Shown here one piece after another: positions 41,285-47,273 of a stretch of DNA of 47,273 bases. Both the position numbers and the translations under genes were made by a program. Numbering within the stretch: the stretch's first letter is position 1; every line of letters starts with the position of its first letter. The DNA comes from JBKBIP01 sp046297495 (GTDB lineage: Bacteria > Planctomycetota > Planctomycetia > Gemmatales > Gemmataceae): contig JBKBIP010000036.1 of the NCBI GenBank assembly GCA_046297495.1, forward strand, positions 1 to 47,273, written 5' to 3'. The notes under the pieces are model-generated. The model did no database searches. It was not told where the DNA came from and saw only the letters and a list, made by a program, of their open reading frames with translations.

Positions 41285-42985
41285 ATGAGCACCAAACACC
41301 GTCTCGGCGGCGTCATTCATACTTATCAGAAGTTCGATCCGGTGAAGTTCCCCAGTCCGACGGCGGAGCCGCCGGATTTGGTTTCGACGGCGTTCGAGCA
41401 CATGCTGGCCTACGGCAGTCTGCGCGAACTCACCGACGAGGAGTTGGCGCGGGCCGTGCATCTCGATCCGAGCCAGATCATGGGCTTGGGGCCGAGCTTG
41501 GAGAGCCTGCGGGCCATGCTTCTGGAACGCCAGCGCAAGATTCTCGAAACCTTCGAGACGGATCAGGTGCAAAAGGAAGCGCATAATCAATTCCATGATC
41601 ATGCCGCGGGGGTGAAGCCGCCCAGCAAGCTCGCCAAGCCGTTCCGTGAAGCGGTGCATGAGGAGCAGCTGTACGATCTGGAACGACTCTGGTATCGCAG
41701 CGGCGACGAGCGTGGCAAGTTCGCCAAGGAGCTGCTGCAACTAATCGAAGAACTTGGTGAGAAATACCAGGTGGACGAGCTGGCCGCCAAGTATGAGTTC
41801 ACGGGCCGAACACCGATGACCATTCCACAGGCGCTGGCCATCAAGGAGGAGCTGGAAACGATTGACAAGCTCTTGAAACAATTGGAGGAGGCGGCCAAGA
41901 CGGCGCAAATCGCCGTCATCGACATGGCGGAATTGTCGCGCTTCGCCGACCAGGCCGACATCGACGACTTGCACCGCATGCAACGGCAGATCGAGGAACT
42001 GATCCGCCACATGGCCGAGCAACAGGGATTGGAAGCCAACCGACACGGCTACAACCTGACACCGAAGGCATTTCGCCTCTTTCAAGCCAAGCTGTTGACC
42101 GTCATCTTCGAGCAGTTGCAGGCGTCCCGGTCGGGCCGGCATCAGGGGCCGATCATCGGCGAAGGGGCCACCGAGATGCAACAAACCAAGCCCTATGAGT
42201 TTGGCGACTCGGTGACGAACATGGACATCCCGGCATCCATGATCAACGCCCTGATCCGCCACGGCCCCGGTCTGCCGGTGCGCGTCCATCCTGATGACAT
42301 CGTGATTCACCGCACGCGCAACCATCCCAAGTGCGCCACGGCCCTGTTGCTCGACATGAGCGGCTCCATGCGCTACGCCGGGCAATACATCAACGTCAAG
42401 CGAATGGGATTGGCTATTGACGGCTTGGTGCGCAAAGAATATCCGGGCGATTTCTTGCAATTCATTGAGATTTACACCTTCGCCAAGCCGCGCCACGTTT
42501 CGGAGATTCCAACACTCTTGCCGAAACCCGTGACCATCTTCGATCCGGTGGTGCGGCTGCAAGCGGACATGAGCGACCCACACATCAGCGAGATGCACAT
42601 TCCGCCGCACTTCACCAACATCCAGCACGGCTTGCAATTGGCTCGGCAATTCCTGGCCACTCAGGACACCCCCAATCGCCAGATCGTGCTCATCACCGAC
42701 GGTCTGCCGACGGCTCATTTTGAGGGGACCAATCTCTTTCTGCTCTATCCCCCCAGCTCGCGCACCGAAAAAGCCACCATGCGCGAGGCGTTGCTGTGCG
42801 CCCGCGAGGGAATCACCATCAACATCTTTCTGCTGTCGAGTTGGAGCCAGTCAGAAGAGGACATCCGCTTCGCCTACCGCCTAGCCGAATCGACCAAGGG
42901 ACGGGTATTCTTCACGGCGGGCAACGACTTGGATCGTTACGTGGTGTGGGACTACCTGGTCCGCCGCAAGCAGATCATCGGGTGA
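41285..42985 (+). CDS. VWA-domain partner protein of the MoxR-like ATPase
   Basis: A 566-residue protein with a helical N-terminal half (about 1-285, with coiled-coil-like stretches such as TIDKLLKQLEEAAKTAQ and RMQRQIEELIRHMAEQ) and a C-terminal von Willebrand A domain (about 345-540). The metal site is intact: LLLDMSGSM (D357, S359, S361), with further residues in YINVKRMGLAI, THFTNIQHGLQLAR-like (here HFTNIQHGLQLA) and LITDGLPTAH. The architecture matches VWA partners of MoxR-type ATPases (BchD/CobT-like). No signal peptide or membrane helix, so it acts in the cytoplasm. The metal or client is unknown. It follows its ATPase partner on the same strand and is flanked downstream by the palindromic repeat. 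Confidence 0.9.
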   Translation: MSTKHRLGGVIHTYQKFDPVKFPSPTAEPPDLVSTAFEHMLAYGSLRELTDEELARAVHLDPSQIMGLGPSLESLRAMLLERQRKILETFETDQVQKEAHNQFHDHAAGVKPPSKLAKPFREAVHEEQLYDLERLWYRSGDERGKFAKELLQLIEELGEKYQVDELAAKYEFTGRTPMTIPQALAIKEELETIDKLLKQLEEAAKTAQIAVIDMAELSRFADQADIDDLHRMQRQIEELIRHMAEQQGLEANRHGYNLTPKAFRLFQAKLLTVIFEQLQASRSGRHQGPIIGEGATEMQQTKPYEFGDSVTNMDIPASMINALIRHGPGLPVRVHPDDIVIHRTRNHPKCATALLLDMSGSMRYAGQYINVKRMGLAIDGLVRKEYPGDFLQFIEIYTFAKPRHVSEIPTLLPKPVTIFDPVVRLQADMSDPHISEMHIPPHFTNIQHGLQLARQFLATQDTPNRQIVLITDGLPTAHFEGTNLFLLYPPSSRTEKATMREALLCAREGITINIFLLSSWSQSEEDIRFAYRLAESTKGRVFFTAGNDLDRYVVWDYLVRRKQIIG

Positions 42986-43015
42986 CGGCCGGCTTATTTC
43001 GTTCGGTTCGACAAG

Positions 43016-43103
43016 AAAAAGGGGACGCGACTCGTAGTTGCTGATGGAGAGTGGATCGTGGCGGAATCGGATAACCAACGAAATCGAGTCGCGTCCCCTT
43101 TTT
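43016..43103. repeat. Complete dispersed palindromic element (copy 2)
   Basis: An 88-bp element with perfect 19-bp terminal inverted repeats, AAAAAGGGGACGCGACTCG (43016-43034) and its complement (43085-43103). Its right 63 bases match window bases 1-63 at 56 of 63. It lies between the VWA and aminotransferase genes. No coding capacity; a MITE- or REP-like element or a conserved RNA hairpin are possibilities. Confidence 0.85.
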
Positions 43104-43191
43104 GGGGACGATGCGCGACAAAAACTTGGCCATTTCCCTTCGCCGCGCTTATGATGAGCGCTACCACCGCGAACCATCGAGGATTCTTACT

Positions 43192-44502
43192 ATGAGCCGC
43201 GTTGTCGAGCAGTATCAAGAAGCCTGTCAATATCTCGCCGGGGGGGTGTCGGCTTCGACGCGCCTCAACCGGGCCATCGGTCACGCCCTGCTCTTTGATC
43301 GGGCGGCGGGCTGTCGCGTGTGGGACCTGGATGGGCGGGAATACATCGACCTGTGTTGCAGCCACGGGGCGACCTTGTTGGGACATGGCGATGACCGAGT
43401 GCGACAGGCGATTGAGAAGGCGCTGGCGCGTGGCTTCCCTTGTTCGTATGAAAATGAGCTGCACACCCAGTTCGCCCAATTGCTGTGCGCGACGATTCCT
43501 GGTTTCGAGCGCGTCCGCTTCACGGGGTCCGGCACCGAAGCGACGATGCACTGTCTGCGTCTGGCACGGGCCTTCACCGGCAAGTCGAAGATACTCAAAT
43601 TCGAGGGGAATTTTCACGGCTACCATGATCAAGTGATGTTCGCCATCGGCACCCCCGCCGACCAGCTGGGACCAGAGAACGCGCCGGCGCTGTATCCCGG
43701 CTCGACTGGCATCACGGCGGGGTTGGATCAAAATTTGATCGTGGTCCCCTACAACCATGTCGAGCTGCTCGAAGAGGCATTCCGCCGTCATGCCGACGAG
43801 CTGGCGGCGGTGATCTGCGAGCCGATTTACTACAACGCCGGCTGCGTGCTGCCGCGACCGGAGTTTATGGCCCGGCTGCGCCAACTGACGCACGCGCGGG
43901 GCGTCTTGCTCATCTTCGATGAAGTGCTCAGTGCCTTCCGCATGGGGCCGGGGGGAGCGCAGGAATATCTTGGCATCACGCCAGATCTATGTACCCTGGG
44001 CAAAGCGGTCGGCGGCGGGCTGCCCCTGAGCGTGTTCGGCGGGCGGCGCGACATCATGGAATGCCTGATGCCGACAGGAGATTGCCAGCACAGTGGCACC
44101 TACAACGGCCATGTCTTGGCCGTGGCCGCCGGGCTGGCCGCTGTCACCGCCTATTGCCAACCAGGGTTCTACGACCACATCCACGACATCGCCGAGCAGT
44201 TGTACGCCGGTTTACAAGCGATATTCACGCGGCATGGCGTGGTCGCGCGCGTGCAGGGATTAGGGGCGCGTTTCGGTGTTTACTTCGGCGTGACGGCGCC
44301 GGTGTGTCACTACCGCGACGCTGTCCGCCACCACCGCGAACAGATGCTACGCTTCATCGCGGCGGCCATCGCCCAAGGGGTGTATTTCCACGACTACGGT
44401 GGCGCGGCTTGCCATCACGGCTTCTGCGCGGCCATGGCGTCCGAGGATGTCCACGAAACGCTGCGGCGACTGGATGCGGCAGTGGCAACGCTGGTGGAAT
44501 AG
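43192..44502 (+). CDS. HemL-like class III aminotransferase
   Basis: A 436-residue PLP enzyme related to glutamate-1-semialdehyde 2,1-aminomutase. It has AGGVSASTRLNRAIG near the start, GTEATMHCLRLARAFTG (SGTEATM), FEGNFHGYHDQ, the Asp of IFDEVLSAFRMG (D243) and the PLP lysine in LCTLGKAVGGGLPLS (K271). It lacks the exact HemL cores (for example the GGVNSPVRA opening is AGGVSASTR), so it is likely a paralogue acting on another amino or keto substrate. The ATG at 43192 has GAGG 9 bases upstream; the open frame begins at 43102. It lies 158 bp upstream of an M81 metallopeptidase gene on the same strand, a pairing suggestive of shared small-molecule or peptide metabolism. Cytoplasmic. Confidence 0.85.
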   Translation: MSRVVEQYQEACQYLAGGVSASTRLNRAIGHALLFDRAAGCRVWDLDGREYIDLCCSHGATLLGHGDDRVRQAIEKALARGFPCSYENELHTQFAQLLCATIPGFERVRFTGSGTEATMHCLRLARAFTGKSKILKFEGNFHGYHDQVMFAIGTPADQLGPENAPALYPGSTGITAGLDQNLIVVPYNHVELLEEAFRRHADELAAVICEPIYYNAGCVLPRPEFMARLRQLTHARGVLLIFDEVLSAFRMGPGGAQEYLGITPDLCTLGKAVGGGLPLSVFGGRRDIMECLMPTGDCQHSGTYNGHVLAVAAGLAAVTAYCQPGFYDHIHDIAEQLYAGLQAIFTRHGVVARVQGLGARFGVYFGVTAPVCHYRDAVRHHREQMLRFIAAAIAQGVYFHDYGGAACHHGFCAAMASEDVHETLRRLDAAVATLVE

Positions 44503-44660
44503 CAGGTAGATGCCTTGCCACTGTTTTGACAATTAAATGACGCCCTGAGCCCGCCGCGCCAGCAAGGGCATCCCCCGTGAGCCTGGCGAACTCGTGAGCA
44601 TCTTCCCTGGAAGGGGGGAAAGCGTAAGCCCCCGCTTGCTGAACGAAAGTGTGGCCAGCT

Positions 44661-46169
44661 ATGAAAATTGCCATCGGTCAACTCTGGCAAGAAACGAACA
44701 CCTTCAACCCGCTGCCGACGACGCGGCGGGACTTTGAGGAATTCGGCGTCCTGCGCGGCCGAGAACTCGTCGAGCACATGGCCCAGACCAATGAATTGGG
44801 CGGGTTTATTCAATCCCTGCGCGCCTGGCCGGAGCAGCCGGAGATCGTCGGTCTGGTCCGCCTTCCCGCTTGGCCGAGTGGGCCGATCACGGCGGATACC
44901 TTCACCTGGCTAGAGCAAGAGATGACCGACGCCTTGCGGCAGGCAATGCCGGTCGATGCCGTGCTGCTGGCCTTGCACGGCGCCTTGGTGGCGGACAACG
45001 CCCCCGACGTGGAGGGGGAGGTGTTGCAAGCGGTTCGGCAACTCATCGGGCCGAAGACCCCCTTGGTCGCCACACTGGATTTACATGCGAATGTCACGGA
45101 AGCGATGACGCGGGCTGCCGATGCCTTGCTGCTCTATCACACCGCCCCCCATGTGGACGTCTTCGAGACGGGACAACGCGGGGCGGCGGTGCTGCGCCGC
45201 ATCCTGGTCGAGGGGGTGCGTCCCGTCGTCGCGTTCCAGAAAGTGCCGCTGGTGGTGCCGGCGGAACGGGCCAACACCGAGGACCCAGCCAGCGTCAGTC
45301 ATGCGTTCAAAAAACGCTTGCAGGAAATGGAGGCGCAACCGAACATTCTCAGCGCCGGCTTGGCCACGGTGCAACCCTGGCTCGACATTCCCGACATGGG
45401 CAGCGCTGTCGTCGTGGTGGGGACCGCCGAGGAACCCACCCGTTCTTTCTGCGCCGAGATGGCATCGTCGTTATGGCAACGCCGCCGCGACTATCTGCCG
45501 GTGTTGGTTTCTCTCAAACAGGCCGTGCGCGAAGCGTTCGAGAATACCGATGGCCTGATCGTGCTCAGCGACAGCGCCGACGCCACGACTTCCGGCGCGC
45601 CGGGCGACAGCACCGAAGTCTTGCGCGAGCTGCTGAAATTCGATTGGCGGCGGCCGGCGTTGGTCGCGCTGGTGGCCCCGGAGGTGGTGGCGGAAGCCCA
45701 GCGGCGCGGCGTCGGGGCGGAATGGCTGGCCACCCTGGGCGGCAAGCGCGACACGCGCTTCAGCAAGCCGCTGGAAATCACGGTGCGCGTGGAACGAGTC
45801 TTCGATGCCCGGTTCGTCATGTCCGGGCACTTGTCCAAAAACATGTCGATTGATATGGGACTATCAGCGGTGTTGCGGCAAGGCGACGTCTTCATCGTGG
45901 CCACCTCACGTACGGGGCCGCACTTCGCGCCGGAGCTGTTCCAAACGGCGGGCCTCGACCCCTTCGCTGCCGCCGTCGTGATCGCCAAGAGTCCCTGCGG
46001 TTTCCGAGCCGTGTATCAACAGCGGGCCAAGAAAATCATGGTCGTGCAGGTCCCCGGCTGCGCCCCTTCCGATTTCTGGCGCTACGACTACCAACGCATC
46101 CCCCATCCGCTCTGGCCCTGGGACGACGCTGGCGATTGGCAACCGGAACCGCTGGTGCTACGCAAGTGA
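44661..46169 (+). CDS. M81 (MlrC-like) metallopeptidase
   Basis: A 502-residue protein of peptidase family M81, named for MlrC, which degrades linearised microcystin. Signatures: GQLWQETNTFNPLPTTRRDFEEF at the start (written here as QETNTFNP), DAVLLALHGALVADN, the metal-ligand stretch DLHANVTEAMTRAADALLLYHTAPHVDVFETG (shown in parts: DLHANVTEAM, YHTAPHVDVFETGQRG), and SDSADATTSGAPGDSTEVLREL in the C-terminal half. The length is normal. The latter reads SDSADATTSGAPGDS where the family usually has SDPGDNPGGGAPGDG. The ATG at 44661 starts the family homology; a GTG at 44649 is an alternative with no better ribosome binding site. Members are found widely in planctomycetes and proteobacteria with aminotransferases, so the natural substrate is probably not microcystin. 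Confidence 0.9.
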   Translation: MKIAIGQLWQETNTFNPLPTTRRDFEEFGVLRGRELVEHMAQTNELGGFIQSLRAWPEQPEIVGLVRLPAWPSGPITADTFTWLEQEMTDALRQAMPVDAVLLALHGALVADNAPDVEGEVLQAVRQLIGPKTPLVATLDLHANVTEAMTRAADALLLYHTAPHVDVFETGQRGAAVLRRILVEGVRPVVAFQKVPLVVPAERANTEDPASVSHAFKKRLQEMEAQPNILSAGLATVQPWLDIPDMGSAVVVVGTAEEPTRSFCAEMASSLWQRRRDYLPVLVSLKQAVREAFENTDGLIVLSDSADATTSGAPGDSTEVLRELLKFDWRRPALVALVAPEVVAEAQRRGVGAEWLATLGGKRDTRFSKPLEITVRVERVFDARFVMSGHLSKNMSIDMGLSAVLRQGDVFIVATSRTGPHFAPELFQTAGLDPFAAAVVIAKSPCGFRAVYQQRAKKIMVVQVPGCAPSDFWRYDYQRIPHPLWPWDDAGDWQPEPLVLRK

Positions 46170-46342
46170 GAGTCTGTTAAAAGACGGTTCCGGCGAGCGG
46201 AGGGGGGCAGCCTGCTGGTAACACCCCGCGCCAGGAGGGCTTACGCTCGCTGTTCGTCTCCCGCTGGCCTATCATCCCTGGAATCCTAAAATCCCTGAGA
46301 GGATTCCATATACCCTTTCCCTGTTCACGTGGAGGAACACCG

Positions 46343-46897
46343 ATGGAACTGCAAGGCAAACGAGCGGCGGTGCTGGTGGAGCAGATGTACCAGGAAATGG
46401 AAGTCTGGTATCCGGTGTATCGGCTGCGCGAAGCCGGCTGTCAAGTGACCATCGTGGGGCCGGAAGCGGGCCAAACCTATCCCAGCAAGCTCGGCTATCC
46501 AGTCAAAAGCGACAAAGCGGCCAAGGACGTGTCCGCCGACGATTTCGATTTATTGGTCATCCCTGGCGGCTACGCTCCCGATCACATGCGCCGCTGCGAG
46601 CCGATGATCCGCTTGACGAGCACCATGGCCGAACAAGGCAAAGTGGTGGCGGCGATCTGTCATGGCCCCTGGATGTTGTGCTCGACGCAGGCCCTCAAAG
46701 GCCGCAAGGCCACCTGCTTCGTCGCCATCAAGGACGATCTCATCAACGCCGGCGCCAACTACGTCGATGCCGAGGTGATCCGCGACGGCAACCTGATCAC
46801 CAGCCGCAAGCCGGACGACCTGCCGGCGTTCTTGCGCACGATCATCCAAGCCGTGCGTGAAGCCAAGCCCGCCAAGGCGGCGGCCGCGGCACGCTGA
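46343..46897 (+). CDS. DJ-1/PfpI family protein
   Basis: A 184-residue protein of the type I glutamine-amidotransferase-like fold. The nucleophile is C106 with H107 in AAICHGPWMLCS; an acidic residue (E18) near QEMEVWYP and the GGYAPDHMR loop fit the PfpI subgroup. PfpI-type proteins include intracellular proteases, glyoxalases and deglycases; the exact activity cannot be told here. Ribosome binding site GGAGG (about 46331-46335) precedes the ATG at 46343 by about 7 bases. The C-terminal 20 residues are Ala/Lys-rich. It follows the M81 gene by 173 bp; the gap holds GC-rich hairpin-like sequence but no clear terminator. Confidence 0.93.
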   Translation: MELQGKRAAVLVEQMYQEMEVWYPVYRLREAGCQVTIVGPEAGQTYPSKLGYPVKSDKAAKDVSADDFDLLVIPGGYAPDHMRRCEPMIRLTSTMAEQGKVVAAICHGPWMLCSTQALKGRKATCFVAIKDDLINAGANYVDAEVIRDGNLITSRKPDDLPAFLRTIIQAVREAKPAKAAAAAR

Positions 46898-46985
46898 CAT
46901 GAATAAGGAAAAGAGATGTTTAGCGGAGATTCGGGGGAGGAGATTTTCTTTGTTTTCGCCGCTTTCCCCCCACGTCCCCACACAC

Positions 46986-46995
46986 NNNNNNNNNN
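46986..46995. other. Assembly gap (10 N)
   Basis: Ten unknown bases, a typical scaffold join. The flanks are low-complexity: poly-pyrimidine tracts at about 46958-46985 and 47018-47065. Coordinates across this point and the upstream context of the next gene are therefore uncertain. Confidence 0.98.
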
Positions 46996-47085
46996 GGACA
47001 GGCGTTTTTCGTCGCTTTTTGGGGGTTTCTTCTTTTCTTTTCCCCCTCTTCCCCCCCCCCTCCCCGCTAAACGCCTGAACTACTG

Positions 47086-47273
47086 ATGGAAGCGCCGGAT
47101 CACAAGGACTCCACTGACTTCCCCGAAGGTTGGCGGGCCAATGTCTTCTCCCTGGAAGCGTGGCGGCGGCACGGCATCTGGCTCGTCGCGGCGCTGCTGG
47201 CGGGATTGGCCGCGCTGTACTTCCGCTTCGTGGAAGCCTGGGCCGATGCGTTTTGGCAGCTCTTCCCGGAAAC
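47086..47273 (+). CDS. Start of a membrane protein, truncated by the window
   Basis: From the ATG at 47086, open to the window end (62 complete codons). The peptide begins acidic and polar (MEAPDHKDSTDFPEGWRAN), then a helix (about 33-46, WLVAALLAGLAALYF) and a helical WADAFWQLF. This opening resembles that of ClC-type chloride channels, but too little is visible to decide. An in-frame stop at 47068-47070 limits the start; the ribosome binding site is poor. Confidence 0.5.
   Translation, partial: MEAPDHKDSTDFPEGWRANVFSLEAWRRHGIWLVAALLAGLAALYFRFVEAWADAFWQLFPE

Noticed and set aside
1..47273. tRNA, rRNA, CRISPR, prophage or insertion-sequence genes
   Set aside because: I scanned by eye for cloverleaf-like tails, repeat-spacer arrays, integrase and transposase motifs and saw none; a covariance search would be needed to exclude small RNAs.

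Overview
The window looks like part of a planctomycete chromosome, probably a Gemmatales-like lineage in a draft or metagenome assembly. The main evidence is a secreted DUF1549/DUF1553 (PSCyt2/PSD1) protein at 9528-11534, which is a planctomycete hallmark. Supporting evidence is a Hanks-type kinase with a C-terminal membrane anchor, long GC-rich genes with moderate spacing, membrane proteins with proline- or cysteine-rich segments, and a 10-N scaffold gap at 46986-46995. The order-level placement is inference. I saw no rRNA, tRNA, CRISPR array, transposase or phage gene.

Layout. 1-4.3 kb: transaldolase and pyruvate phosphate dikinase. 4.4-7.6 kb (minus): a run of three membrane-anchored coiled-coil proteins with a shared N-terminal signature plus a small proline-rich membrane protein, with two good predicted promoters. 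8-13.3 kb: Ser/Thr kinase, PSCyt2/PSD1 protein and a secreted TPR protein. 13.4-17.2 kb: phosphatidylserine decarboxylase with a conserved-looking small partner (minus), methylenetetrahydrofolate reductase read from a TTG codon, and a tail-anchored protein resembling the RMD1/DUF155 group. 17.7-20.6 kb: a stress-type cluster of two double-CBS proteins, a universal stress protein, a tiny membrane protein and a c'-like cytochrome, ended by a clear terminator. 20.7-25.3 kb (minus): a PEP-synthase/rifampin-phosphotransferase-like enzyme and a cysteine-rich outer-membrane-type beta-barrel protein with its own terminator.

25.6-30.6 kb: an envelope operon (four-helix membrane protein, VWA/amidotransferase-like membrane protein, FtsX/MacB-type permease without a nearby ATPase) that overlaps tail-to-tail by 74 bp with an MFS-acyltransferase fusion whose acyltransferase motifs are degraded. 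33.3-35.5 kb: an ABC-2 exporter (ATPase plus permease). 35.7-37.9 kb: thrC-dapB, translationally coupled, serving the aspartate-family amino acids. 38.0-43.0 kb: a plant-TRZ1-like RNase Z fold protein, a membrane-anchored PilZ protein, and a MoxR/ChlI-like AAA+ ATPase with its VWA partner. 43.2-46.9 kb: a HemL-like class III aminotransferase, an M81 (MlrC) metallopeptidase and a DJ-1/PfpI protein. After the gap a membrane protein begins and runs off the window.

The most promising undescribed unit is the 4.4-7.6 kb coiled-coil operon. Next are the cysteine-rich barrel, the degraded MFS-acyltransferase fusion, the RNase Z of plant-like type, and a family of dispersed palindromes ending in GTCCCCTTTTT (1-64, 39626-39679, 43016-43103). 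All functions are read from motifs and recalled family features; no database search was possible.
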